Part shown: positions 31,983 through 40,009 of the stretch, in pieces
Position numbering within the stretch: the first letter of the stretch is position 1
Layout: the number at the start of each line of letters is the position of its first letter
Assembly: GCF_016863655.1 (NCBI RefSeq)
Contig: NZ_BOPH01000003.1
Coordinates: 1 to 64,000 of the forward strand
DNA length: 64,000 bases
From: Virgisporangium ochraceum
GTDB taxonomy: Bacteria; Actinomycetota; Actinomycetes; Mycobacteriales; Micromonosporaceae
Direction: 5' to 3'
Program-made: the position numbers and the translations under genes
Notes under the pieces: model-generated
Database searches by the model: none
Told to the model about the DNA's origin: nothing
The model's input: the letters and a program-made list of their open reading frames with translations, nothing else

Positions 31983-32945
31983 TCAGAGCGCCACCTTGAC
32001 GCCGACCGTCAGGATCAGTTGGACCAGTGACAGCGGCACCAGGACCAGCCAGCACAACCGCTGCAGCTGGTCCTCGCGCAGCCTCGGATAGGCGACCCGC
32101 AGCCAGATCACCACGAAGCTCACCGCCCCCACCTTGAGCAGCGTCCACAACCAACCCAGTTCGGCGTCCAGGAACGGGCCTTTCCAACCACCCAGGAAGA
32201 GGACCGTGGTCAGCGCCGCGATCACGACGATCCCCACGTACTCGGCCAGGAGGAAGAAGGCGAACCGCAGGCCGGTGTACTCGGTCATGTAACCGAAGAC
32301 GAGTTCGGAGTCGGCGATCGGCATGTCGAACGGTGGCCTGCGGATCTCGGCCAGGCCCGCCACGAAGAACACGAACAGGGCCGGCGCCTGCCAGAGCAGC
32401 CACCACGGACGCCACGCGTCGACGATCCCGGACAGGCTCAGCGTGCCCGCCGCCATCGCGACACTGGCCGCCGCCAACACGAACGGCAGCTCGTAGCCGA
32501 GCAGCTGGGCCGCCGCGCGCAGGCCGCCCAGCAGCGCATACTTGTTCGCCGACGCCCAGGCGGCCATCAGCACCGCCACCACCCCGACGCCGACCACGGC
32601 CAGCACGAAGAACAACCCGATGTCGAGCGGCTGCGCCACCAACCCGCTCGGCCCCAGCGGAATCACCAGCAGCACCACGAGGTACGGCACCAGCGCGATC
32701 ACCGGGGCCAGCCGGAACACCTGGCGGTCCGCGTCGCGCGGGGTGATGTCCTCCTTCTGCACGAACTTCACACCGTCGGCGATCAGTTGCGCCCAGCCGT
32801 GGAAGGCACCGGCGTACATCGGACCGAGGCGGCCCTGCATGTGCGCCATCACCTTGTGCTCGGTCTGGCCCACGAGCAGCGGCAGCGTCAGGAACGCGCC
32901 CACCACGGCGAGCACCCGGATCGCCAGCTCCACCCAGACCGGCAT
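31983..32945 (-). CDS. nuoH: NADH-quinone oxidoreductase subunit H
   Basis: Membrane subunit at the quinone site, 320 residues from ATG 32945. Typical segments: EHKVMAHMQGRLGPMYAG near the N-terminus, GVKFVQKEDITP, the quinone-site loop AEIRRPPFDMPIADSELVFGYMTEYTG and WLRVAYPRLREDQL near the C-terminus. Its start lies one base after the nuoC stop, so they are co-translated. It is on the strand opposite nuoI-N, an arrangement unlike a normal nuo operon. Confidence 0.96.
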   Translation of the reverse strand: MPVWVELAIRVLAVVGAFLTLPLLVGQTEHKVMAHMQGRLGPMYAGAFHGWAQLIADGVKFVQKEDITPRDADRQVFRLAPVIALVPYLVVLLVIPLGPSGLVAQPLDIGLFFVLAVVGVGVVAVLMAAWASANKYALLGGLRAAAQLLGYELPFVLAAASVAMAAGTLSLSGIVDAWRPWWLLWQAPALFVFFVAGLAEIRRPPFDMPIADSELVFGYMTEYTGLRFAFFLLAEYVGIVVIAALTTVLFLGGWKGPFLDAELGWLWTLLKVGAVSFVVIWLRVAYPRLREDQLQRLCWLVLVPLSLVQLILTVGVKVAL

Positions 32946-32946
32946 G

Positions 32947-33843
32947 TCACTCACTCTCCGTCGTGGGCGGGGTCGAAGGGGGGTCGTCGGTGGCAGAGGT
33001 CCGCGGCGGGTCGGCGGCAGCGGACGCCCGTGGCGGGCGATCGGCCCGCGGCGTACCAGGAGAGCCGGCGGACGCCCGTGGCGGGCGATCGGCCCGCGGC
33101 GTACCAGGAGCGCCGGCTGCCCGCGGGGGGCGGGCTTCGGGCTCGGGCGGGAGCGCGCCGGCGTTCGGGCCCCACTCCCGGGGGTCGGGGACGCCCATCG
33201 CGCGCATCGGTTGGCGTTTGGCCGGCCCGCCGTGACCGCTCTCGCCCGGCTCCTTCGCACCAGGCCAGGGCTTCGCGGCGCGGGTGGCCAGCACGAACTC
33301 CTTGCGCAGCGGGTGGCCCTCGAACTCGTCGGGCAGGAGGAGTGGCCGGTCGTCACCCGGGTCGGTGAACGTGATGCCGAACATCTCGCGCGTCTCGCGC
33401 TCGTGCCAGGCCGCACCGGGATAAAGGTCCACGATGGACGGTGCCAGCGGCGCCTCCCGGTCGGCCAGCCTGGCGCGCAGGAGCACGCCGTGCCGCTTGC
33501 GCACCGACCAGAGGTGCACCACCAGGTCGAAGCCGCCGTCCTGCTCGTCGACCGCGGAGAGCCAGTCGAAGAAGTCCATGCCGAGCTCGGCATCGTCGCG
33601 AGCGGCCTGCACGGCGGCCCGCCACCGGCCCACGGGAACGTCGACGGTGGCCCGGGCGAACGGGCCACCGCCAGAGACCGTTCGCGCGACAGCGCCCTGG
33701 GCCGCTGCCGCCGTACCGGTTTCGGTACCTATAGTTCCGGTCACCGCACCGGCGTCACCTGAAGGCTCGTCGACGACGGAGCGTTCGGGGCGCGGCTGGC
33801 CCAGCAACGACGACAGCCTTGCCCCGATCTCGTCCGGCGTCAT
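32947..33843 (-). CDS. nuoC: NADH-quinone oxidoreductase subunit C with repetitive tail
   Basis: 298 residues from ATG 33843. The NuoC core spans about 60-200: FDWLSAVDEQDGGFDLVVHL, HERETREMFGITFTDPGDDRPLLLPDEFEGHPLRKEFVL. The last roughly 85 residues are Pro/Arg/Ala-rich and hold a 16-residue tandem repeat, not part of normal NuoC. The family is needed for the NuoB/D hydrophilic module, yet no nuoD gene follows; nuoH does. The N-terminal 55 residues are low complexity. Confidence 0.9.
   Translation of the reverse strand: MTPDEIGARLSSLLGQPRPERSVVDEPSGDAGAVTGTIGTETGTAAAAQGAVARTVSGGGPFARATVDVPVGRWRAAVQAARDDAELGMDFFDWLSAVDEQDGGFDLVVHLWSVRKRHGVLLRARLADREAPLAPSIVDLYPGAAWHERETREMFGITFTDPGDDRPLLLPDEFEGHPLRKEFVLATRAAKPWPGAKEPGESGHGGPAKRQPMRAMGVPDPREWGPNAGALPPEPEARPPRAAGAPGTPRADRPPRASAGSPGTPRADRPPRASAAADPPRTSATDDPPSTPPTTESE
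33021..33116. repeat. 48-bp tandem repeat, two copies, inside nuoC
   Basis: Units 33021-33068 and 33069-33116 differ by about one base and encode a 16-residue unit containing PGTPRADRPPRAS. The near identity shows recent duplication in the variable NuoC tail. Confidence 0.9.
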
Positions 33844-33869
33844 TCCGGCATCGTACTGACCGGCGGCGG

Positions 33870-35171
33870 TTACAGGCCGGGCAGCTTTCCGTTGCGGAAC
33901 AGGTCGACGAAGGTCTGGTGATCCTCGCGGGCCTGGGCACCGTAGGCGTGCGCGAAGTCGACGAGCATGCGGCGGAAGCCCGGCTCGTCCCTGTCGACGG
34001 CCGCGACGATCGCCTCCTCGGTGGAGTAGTCGACCAGGCCGTGCGACGACTCGTCGTCGGCGACCGAGTGCATGCGCGCGACGGCCCGACCCAGGTCGCT
34101 CACCACCTGCGCGAGCGCCTCCGGCTCGTTGACGTCGGCCCAGTCGAGGTCGGCCGCGTACGGCGAGACCTCGGCGACGATCTGACCCACACCGTCGAGC
34201 TCGGTGTAGCCGACCCACGGGTCGGCGTGCGCCTGCAACGCCTGCTGCGACTCGCACGTCCGGTGGCCCTGGTGCTTGAAGTAGGCCCGGACATTCTCGT
34301 CCTGGATCCACCGGGAGACCGCCGGCACCTGGGCCTGCTTCATGTAGACGATGATGTCGTTCTCCAGGGCCTGCGTGTGGCCCTCGAGCAGCAGGTTGTA
34401 CGACGGCAGCCCGGCCGAGCCGATGCCGACGCCCTTGCGGAGCACGACGTCCTTCACGATGAACTCGGTCGGCCGGTTCAGCCGGGCCGGCGGAAGCGTC
34501 GTGAGGTAGTCGGCGAAGGCCGCCTCCACCTTCTTCCGGGTCTTCTTGTCGACCTCGTACACGCCCTCGCGCATCGTGAAGTGGCGCTCGTAGTCCTCGA
34601 CCTTGGTCTGCTCGGCGAGCATGTCGATGCGGGCGCTGAGCCGGGCCTCCTGGAGCACCCGGTGGATCACGCCCTCGGTGTTGTCGAGCGTGAGCGAGCC
34701 GATCGCGTCGTCGCCACCCTTCGCGATCGCCCGGATCTCCTTGAGGTAGGCGTCGGTGAACGCCTTGACGAGGTCGCTGATCGTGTCGTCGCTGAGCGCC
34801 TTGGCGAACCCGATGAGCGCGACGCTGGCGACGAACCGCTTGAGGTCCCAGGTGAACGGGCCGACGTACGCCTCGTCGAAGTCGTTCACGTTGAACACGA
34901 GGATGCCCTCGGAGTTCATGTAGGTGCCGAAGTTCTCGGCGTGCAGGTCGCCGTGGATCCAGACGCGGCTGGTGCGCTCGTCGAGGAACGGGTCCTTCTC
35001 GTGGGTGACGTCGGCGTAGAAGAGGCACGCGCTGCCCCGATAGAAGGCAAACGAAGAGCCGGCCATCTTACGGAATTTTCGGCGGAAGGCGCCAGGGTCG
35101 CGGGCCATCAACTCGCCGAATTCACTCGAAAGAACATCGACGATCTGATCTGCGCGAGATTTTTCGGTCAC
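33870..35171 (-). CDS. DUF2252 family protein
   Basis: 433 residues from GTG 35171 with AGGAGG eight bases upstream. The family shows a protein-kinase-like fold: VWIHGDLHAENFG resembles a catalytic HGDxxxxN loop and FNVNDFDEAYVGPF a metal-binding DFD. These occur near residues 70-100. DUF2252 substrates are unknown. It lies 26 bases upstream of nuoC on the same strand and may share transcription with nuoC-nuoH, although it is not a complex I part. Confidence 0.9.
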   Translation of the reverse strand: MTEKSRADQIVDVLSSEFGELMARDPGAFRRKFRKMAGSSFAFYRGSACLFYADVTHEKDPFLDERTSRVWIHGDLHAENFGTYMNSEGILVFNVNDFDEAYVGPFTWDLKRFVASVALIGFAKALSDDTISDLVKAFTDAYLKEIRAIAKGGDDAIGSLTLDNTEGVIHRVLQEARLSARIDMLAEQTKVEDYERHFTMREGVYEVDKKTRKKVEAAFADYLTTLPPARLNRPTEFIVKDVVLRKGVGIGSAGLPSYNLLLEGHTQALENDIIVYMKQAQVPAVSRWIQDENVRAYFKHQGHRTCESQQALQAHADPWVGYTELDGVGQIVAEVSPYAADLDWADVNEPEALAQVVSDLGRAVARMHSVADDESSHGLVDYSTEEAIVAAVDRDEPGFRRMLVDFAHAYGAQAREDHQTFVDLFRNGKLPGL

Positions 35172-35224
35172 GGCTCTTGCCTCCTCTTGTCGGAAATCAC
35201 GGTAGTCGAGCAGCGCTTTCCCGG

Positions 35225-35245
35225 TTGTCCACAGGGTTATCCCCA
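35225..35245. promoter_or_regulatory. Two DnaA-box-like 9-mers
   Basis: TTGTCCACA (35225-35233), the high-GC Gram-positive DnaA-box form, and TTATCCCCA (35237-35245), one mismatch from the E. coli box, lie three bases apart in the divergent region between DUF2252 and uma2. Two sites are too few for an origin; they could make DnaA a regulator here. Confidence 0.35.
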
Positions 35246-35343
35246 GATCTTGATCGTCCAGAAAACTGGCCGAAGGACGTTCCCAGACATCTCTGACTCA
35301 GAAAGGCTTGACGGAAATGAATTCCGACCCCTGGGGAGGCACC

Positions 35344-35757
35344 ATGACTCGTGTGACGGCCGACGACGCAGACATCCACGACGCCCCGATCTGGCTACCC
35401 GGCGAGTGGACGGTCGACGACCTCGAAAGCACACCCGACGACGGACGCCGGTACGAACTCTTCGACGGGAAGATGGTCGTGAGCCCGGCACCGATCAACC
35501 TGCACCAGCTGGCGCTCCGGGCGATCTTCCTGTCGAAGGGCAGCCGCAAGCTCGACCTGGAGGTCAAGGCCCAGGCGTACGCGACCAACGGCGTCGACCT
35601 GTACTGGACCTTCGATCCACGAAAGCGCCACGTCGTGGCACGGCGGCGCCACGGCCTCGCGTACGTCGAGATCGCCACGGCGTCGGGCGGGCAGCGGGTC
35701 CGGCTCGACGAGCCGTTCCCCGTCGAGATCTGCCCGGCGGAGCTCGTCCGTGTCTAG
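35344..35757 (+). CDS. Uma2 family protein with internal deletion
   Basis: About 137 residues from ATG 35344 (GGGGAGG four bases upstream); an ATG at 35317 is also open. The N-terminus WTVDDLESTPDDGRRYELFDGKMVVSPAP and the C-terminus SRKLDLEVKAQAYATNGVDLYWTFDP are normal Uma2, but about 60-70 residues between them are gone. The loss removes the PDxxV and VEV segments with the catalytic Asp and Glu. The frame is kept, so a protein may be made, but it cannot be a nuclease. It overlaps the next uma2 by eight bases. Confidence 0.75.
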   Translation: MTRVTADDADIHDAPIWLPGEWTVDDLESTPDDGRRYELFDGKMVVSPAPINLHQLALRAIFLSKGSRKLDLEVKAQAYATNGVDLYWTFDPRKRHVVARRRHGLAYVEIATASGGQRVRLDEPFPVEICPAELVRV

Positions 35758-36229
35758 GCGGGAGGTAATCGACGGGGCGGTTCTCGTTCAGCCCACCCCT
35801 TTCCCGTTCCACCAGCGGGCCGCCAGGAACCTGTTCCGGGTGCTGGACCGGCCCTGCCCACGCAGCCTGGAGGTCTTCACCTGGCTGGAGTTCAGTCCAC
35901 AGGAGACCCGCACCTTCGTACCCGACCTCCTGGTGGTCCGGCGGGGAGCGGTACCGGACGAGTCGCCGATGACCGAGCCGCCGGTGCTCATCGTCGAGGT
36001 CATCGACGACGCGAGCCGGCTCTGGGACCGCTGGGTGAAGCCGACGGCCTACGCCAGGGCCGGTGTCGAGCACTACTGGCACCTCGACCCGCGCATCCCC
36101 GAGTTCGTCGCCTACCGGCTGGTCGGCGACGGATACCGGGAAGTGGTCACCGCACGGGGAGACGAGCGGGTCGGGTTCGATGTGCCGATGCTGGTCGAGA
36201 TCTGCCCCGGACGGCTGGCTAGGGCTTGA
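35750..36229 (+). CDS. Uma2 family endonuclease, N-terminally short
   Basis: 159 residues from GTG 35750, overlapping the preceding gene's stop. The catalytic parts are present: FVPDLLVVRRG (Asp), LIVEVIDDASRLWDR (Glu) and VKPTAYARAGVEHYWHLDP (Lys). The usual first 25 residues (xWTxDDLexLPDDGxRYEL) are missing, beginning instead at REVIDGAVLVQPTP. Its stop abuts that of nuoB on the other strand. It may act with, or be a continuation of, the damaged upstream copy. Confidence 0.78.
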   Translation: MSRREVIDGAVLVQPTPFPFHQRAARNLFRVLDRPCPRSLEVFTWLEFSPQETRTFVPDLLVVRRGAVPDESPMTEPPVLIVEVIDDASRLWDRWVKPTAYARAGVEHYWHLDPRIPEFVAYRLVGDGYREVVTARGDERVGFDVPMLVEICPGRLARA

Positions 36230-36745
36230 TCAACGCTGAGGCTTGACCAGCGGCGCCTGGAGAGACAGCGGGTCGGGGCGGTGCACGCCGCCGCCCAGGC
36301 CCGCCTGCTCGCCGGCGATCTTCTCCTGCAGCCGCAGGATGCCGTGGAGCAGCGCCTCCGGACGGGGCGGACAGCCGGGCACGTACACGTCCACCGGGAT
36401 CAGCTGGTCGACGCCCTTGGTCACCGAGTACGAGTCCCAGTACGGGCCGCCCGAGTTGGAGCAGGCGCCGAACGAGATGACGTACTTCGGCTCGGGCATC
36501 TGGTCGTAGAGACGCTTGATCGCCGGGGCCATCTTGTCGGTGACCGTGCCCGACACGACCATCAGGTCGGCCTGCCGCGGGCCGTGGGCGAACGGGATCA
36601 CGCCCATGCGCATGAAGTCGTGGCGGCCCATCGAGGTGGCGATGAACTCGATCGCGCAGCAGGCCAGCCCGAAGTTGAACACCCACAGCGAGTACCGCCG
36701 GCCCCAGTTGAGCACGAAGCGGATCGGCTCACCCAGCACGCTCAT
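36230..36745 (-). CDS. nuoB: NADH-quinone oxidoreductase subunit B
   Basis: 171 residues from ATG 36745. The four N2-cluster cysteines are present: the CC pair in GLACCAIEF, Cys in [12 protein letters not shown] and Cys in VPGCPPRPE. NuoB carries the last iron-sulphur cluster before quinone. It is separated from nuoC by 2.4 kb holding DUF2252 and two uma2 genes. The decarboxylase gene upstream ends 15 bases before it, so it may be expressed from that transcript. Confidence 0.95.
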   Translation of the reverse strand: MSVLGEPIRFVLNWGRRYSLWVFNFGLACCAIEFIATSMGRHDFMRMGVIPFAHGPRQADLMVVSGTVTDKMAPAIKRLYDQMPEPKYVISFGACSNSGGPYWDSYSVTKGVDQLIPVDVYVPGCPPRPEALLHGILRLQEKIAGEQAGLGGGVHRPDPLSLQAPLVKPQR

Positions 36746-36760
36746 GAGCAGAGCCTATCC

Positions 36761-38206
36761 CTACGCCTCAGCCGGGCCGGGGCGCTGCAACAGGTCGAGC
36801 ACCGCCACGAGGAGCTTCTCCCGCACCGGCACCGGCGCGGCGTCCAGCACGGCGTTGATCATGGCTGTGCCGTTCGTGGGGCTGCCCGCGGTCAGGTCCA
36901 GGCCGACCGCGGCGGCCAGTTCCGCCACCACGTCGGGGGTCAGGGTCGCGGGGTCGAGCGTGTCCAGGCCGTCGAACGGTGCCAGCGCCGGGCCCCTCTC
37001 ACGGGACCCGCGCACAGCGGCTTCCAGCGCACCGGCGAACTCGGTCACGTGCGGCTCGACCGCGGCCGTGACGGTCAGGTGGGCCGTGCGGCCGATCCCG
37101 GCGAACGACATCTGCGGCTGGATGTGCCAGCCCTGCGCGGCGAGCTCGTCGGCCAGCACGAACACGTCCACCGCGGGGTCGTCCGACCGGAACGCGACCA
37201 CCGGCGACTCCGGCTCGTCGACGAGAAGCGCCAACGGCGGGACCGCCCTCACCGCGTCGGCCAGGCCGCGCGTCGCGGCCAGCGCCGACCCGGCCAGCGA
37301 ACGGTAGCCGTCGCGGCCCAGGTGCTGCAGCACCGCCCACGCCGCCGCGATCGGACCGCCGGCCCGGGTGGACGCGACGGTGGCGTTCACCACCCCGTAC
37401 CCGGGCCAGCCGGCGTACCCGAAGTACTGCGGCTCCCGCAGCGCCGCCGTGCGGTGCAGCAGCACCGACACGCCCTTCGGGCAGTAGGCGTACTTGTGGA
37501 GGTCGACCGACACCGAGGTGACCCCCGGCACCGAGAAGTCGAACGGTTCGCCGGCGACGCCCAGGTCGCGCCAGAACGGCAGGATCCAGCCGCCGAAGCA
37601 GGCGTCGACGTGGCACCGCACGTTCTTCGCCGCGGCGGCCGCGGCGATCTCGGTGACCGGGTCGACCACCCCGTGCGGGTACGCCGGCGCCGACGCCACC
37701 ACGAGCACGGTGTCGGGTCCGATCGCCTCCTCGATCGCCGACGGCGAGACCCGCAGCGTCGCCGGGTCGACCGGGACCACGTCCAGCGCCACCTTCAGGT
37801 ACGCGCCGGCCTTCGCGAACGCCGGGTGCGCCGACGACGGCAGCACGATCCGCGGCGCCGTGACGTCGGGCCGCGCGTCGCGGGCCGCCTTCACCGCCAG
37901 GAGCACCGACTCCGTGCCGCCGGACGTGAGGCTGCCCGCGGTGTCGTCGCCCCCGAGCAGCGACGCCGCGGCGGCGACGATGTCGTTCTCCATCCGCAGG
38001 AGCGAGGGGAAGGCCGTCGGGTCGAGGCCGTTCGTCGAGGCCGCCAGGCCGTGCGCCCGCAGTGCGAGATCATCGAGACCGGGGACAGCGGCGTCGTACA
38101 CGTACGCGAACAGCTTCCCGCCGTGGGTGGGCAGGTCCCGGGACCGTAGGGCGGCCACCTCGGCGAGGATCTCCGCGGTGGACCGTCCGCTCTCCGGCAG
38201 ACTCAC
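36761..38206 (-). CDS. PLP-dependent decarboxylase / sphingosine-phosphate-lyase-like enzyme
   Basis: 481 residues from GTG 38206 with GGAGG seven bases upstream. Group II PLP decarboxylase fold: SLTSGGTESVLLAVKAARD, HVDACFGGWILPFW and the PLP lysine in SVDLHKYAYCPKG (near residue 236). The HKYAYCPKG segment and overall pattern favour the sphingosine-1-phosphate lyase branch over glutamate decarboxylase. The start overlaps the MFS transporter stop by four bases, so transporter and enzyme are coupled. The substrate is unknown; a lipid phosphate or an amino acid is possible. Confidence 0.82.
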   Translation of the reverse strand: MSLPESGRSTAEILAEVAALRSRDLPTHGGKLFAYVYDAAVPGLDDLALRAHGLAASTNGLDPTAFPSLLRMENDIVAAAASLLGGDDTAGSLTSGGTESVLLAVKAARDARPDVTAPRIVLPSSAHPAFAKAGAYLKVALDVVPVDPATLRVSPSAIEEAIGPDTVLVVASAPAYPHGVVDPVTEIAAAAAAKNVRCHVDACFGGWILPFWRDLGVAGEPFDFSVPGVTSVSVDLHKYAYCPKGVSVLLHRTAALREPQYFGYAGWPGYGVVNATVASTRAGGPIAAAWAVLQHLGRDGYRSLAGSALAATRGLADAVRAVPPLALLVDEPESPVVAFRSDDPAVDVFVLADELAAQGWHIQPQMSFAGIGRTAHLTVTAAVEPHVTEFAGALEAAVRGSRERGPALAPFDGLDTLDPATLTPDVVAELAAAVGLDLTAGSPTNGTAMINAVLDAAPVPVREKLLVAVLDLLQRPGPAEA

Positions 38207-39549
38207 GATTGAACCTCCGACAACTTTTCCGGAGTGAGGTCGTACCCGCGCAGGAACACCAGCGCCCCGGCCACGAGCACTGCCGGCAGCACGGTGAACC
38301 CGAGCAGCACGCCCAGCCTCGCAGACGACGACTGCGCGACGGTTCCCGACGTGCTCGACACATACCCGAACACCGCCAGCACCACCGCGTACACCCCGGG
38401 GCCGAGGGCGAGGCCGAGCGTCTCCCCCGCGGTCCACACGCCGGTGAACACGCCGGCCTGCCGCCGGCCGGTGCGGGCGGCGTCGTAGGCGATGCAGTCG
38501 GGCAGCATCGCCAGCCCGAACACCTGCTGGCCGGCGTAACCGACGCCGATCACCGCGGTCACCAGGTAGACGACGACGGCCGGCACCACCGGTGCGGCCA
38601 GGAGCACGGCGGCGCCCGCCGCGAACATCGACGACGAGATCCGGTAGCCGCGCAGCTTGCCGGAGCGCTGCCCCACCCGCTTCCACAGCGGCATCACCAG
38701 CAGCGCCGGTCCGACGAAGCAGGCGAACAGCACGGTCGGACCGGTCTCCTCGTCCTTCAGCACGTGCGTCGCGAAGTACTGCACCCCGGCGAGCATCGTC
38801 GCGATCCCGGCGGCCTGGACCACGAAACAGACCAGCAGCCCGCGAAAGGCGTCGTTGGACGCGGCGACCCGCAACTGCGCGCGCAGCGACGGCTCACTGC
38901 CGCCCTCGACGCTCAACGGCGCCCGGGCGGTGCCGACGTACACGCCGAGCACGCCGACCGCGATGACCGCCGCGACGAACAGCCCCATCCAGCGGTGGCC
39001 CGCGATCCCGTCGCCGCTGGCGTTGACGATCACCGGCGCCAGCGCGCCGGACACCAGGATCGCGACGGCGAGCACCGCGACCCGCCACGTCATCAGCCGG
39101 GTCCGCTCGGTGTAGCTGTCGGTGAGCTCGGCCGGCATCGCGACGTACGGCACCTGGAAGAACGCGAACGCGGTCGCGGTCGTGAGGAAGGCGAACGCCA
39201 CGTACAGGGCCGCCGGGACGCCCGACCGGAACGGCCCGGCGAAGATCGCCGCGAACAGCACCGCCAACGCGAGCCCGCCGGCGAGCAGGAACGGCCGCCG
39301 GGTGCCGGCCCGGTCGGAGATGCGGCCCACGACCGGGTTCAGCAGCACGTCCCAGGCCTTCGGCGCGAGCACGAGCACCCCGGCGAGGGCGGCGGCGATG
39401 CCGAGGGTGTCGGTGAGGTACGGCAGGAGCAGCAGGCCCGGCACCGTCCCGAACGCCCCGGTGGCCAGCGAGCCCAAGGCGTAGCCGGCCGGCACCCGGG
39501 TCGGCAGGGTGCCCGTGGTCCCGCTCATGCGATCGCTCTGCTGGCTCAT
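38203..39549 (-). CDS. MFS_2 / GPH-family cation symporter
   Basis: 448 residues, about 12 membrane helices. The family motif AWDVLLNPVVGRISDRAGTRRPFLL near residues 65-90 is the GPH (MelB-like) signature, which also includes MFSD2-type lysolipid carriers. The cation-binding acidic residue in PKAWD is present. It is translationally coupled to the PLP lyase-like enzyme, suggesting uptake of that enzyme's substrate. Start ATG/GTG near 39549; a few shorter starts are possible. Confidence 0.85.
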   Translation of the reverse strand: MSQQSDRMSGTTGTLPTRVPAGYALGSLATGAFGTVPGLLLLPYLTDTLGIAAALAGVLVLAPKAWDVLLNPVVGRISDRAGTRRPFLLAGGLALAVLFAAIFAGPFRSGVPAALYVAFAFLTTATAFAFFQVPYVAMPAELTDSYTERTRLMTWRVAVLAVAILVSGALAPVIVNASGDGIAGHRWMGLFVAAVIAVGVLGVYVGTARAPLSVEGGSEPSLRAQLRVAASNDAFRGLLVCFVVQAAGIATMLAGVQYFATHVLKDEETGPTVLFACFVGPALLVMPLWKRVGQRSGKLRGYRISSSMFAAGAAVLLAAPVVPAVVVYLVTAVIGVGYAGQQVFGLAMLPDCIAYDAARTGRRQAGVFTGVWTAGETLGLALGPGVYAVVLAVFGYVSSTSGTVAQSSSARLGVLLGFTVLPAVLVAGALVFLRGYDLTPEKLSEVQS

Positions 39550-39562
39550 GGTGGAGCGGATG

Positions 39563-39871
39563 CTAACGGTCCGACTCGTCCGGCCACCAGAGCGCTTCGC
39601 GCAGGTTGACCCGATCGCCGCGCAGCGGGGTCCCCTCTTCGCGGAGACGGCGCAGCGCCTCCTGCTCGTGCCCGGGCACGACGCGTCCCGACGCGTTCAC
39701 GACCCGGTGCCACGGCACCGGCCCGCCGTAGTGCGACATCACCGACCCGACCTGCCGGGGTCCGCCCGCACCGAGGTACTCGGCGATCGCTCCATACGTC
39801 ATCACCCGGCCCGGCGGAATGCGCTCGACGACGGAGAGCACGGACTCCGCGTAGTCATCGTTGGAAGCCAC
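39563..39871 (-). CDS. Alkyltransferase-like DNA repair protein (ATL)
   Basis: 102 residues from GTG 39871. It matches the C-terminal half of O6-alkylguanine methyltransferases: IPPGRVMTYGAIAEYLG, GPRQVGSVMSHYGGPVPWHRVVNASGRVVPG. The acceptor motif PCHRV reads PWHRV, so the reactive cysteine is replaced by tryptophan. ATL proteins bind alkylated guanine and hand it to nucleotide excision repair without repairing it themselves. It stands just upstream of the MFS gene on the same strand. Confidence 0.93.
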   Translation of the reverse strand: MASNDDYAESVLSVVERIPPGRVMTYGAIAEYLGAGGPRQVGSVMSHYGGPVPWHRVVNASGRVVPGHEQEALRRLREEGTPLRGDRVNLREALWWPDESDR

Positions 39872-40009
39872 AATCGGCGAGCGTACGACCCGGAGATCCC
39901 GCGGACAGCCGTCGGGCGACCCTGGGTCGTCCCGTCCGGCTGCGGCACCCGTCACATCGCCGTCAAACAGTGGGAACCACGGTGGGCGGTCGGCGGGCCG
40001 CAGACGACA

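Noticed and set aside
35225..35245. Replication origin
   Set aside because: Only two DnaA-like boxes, no dnaA/dnaN or AT-rich unwinding region nearby.
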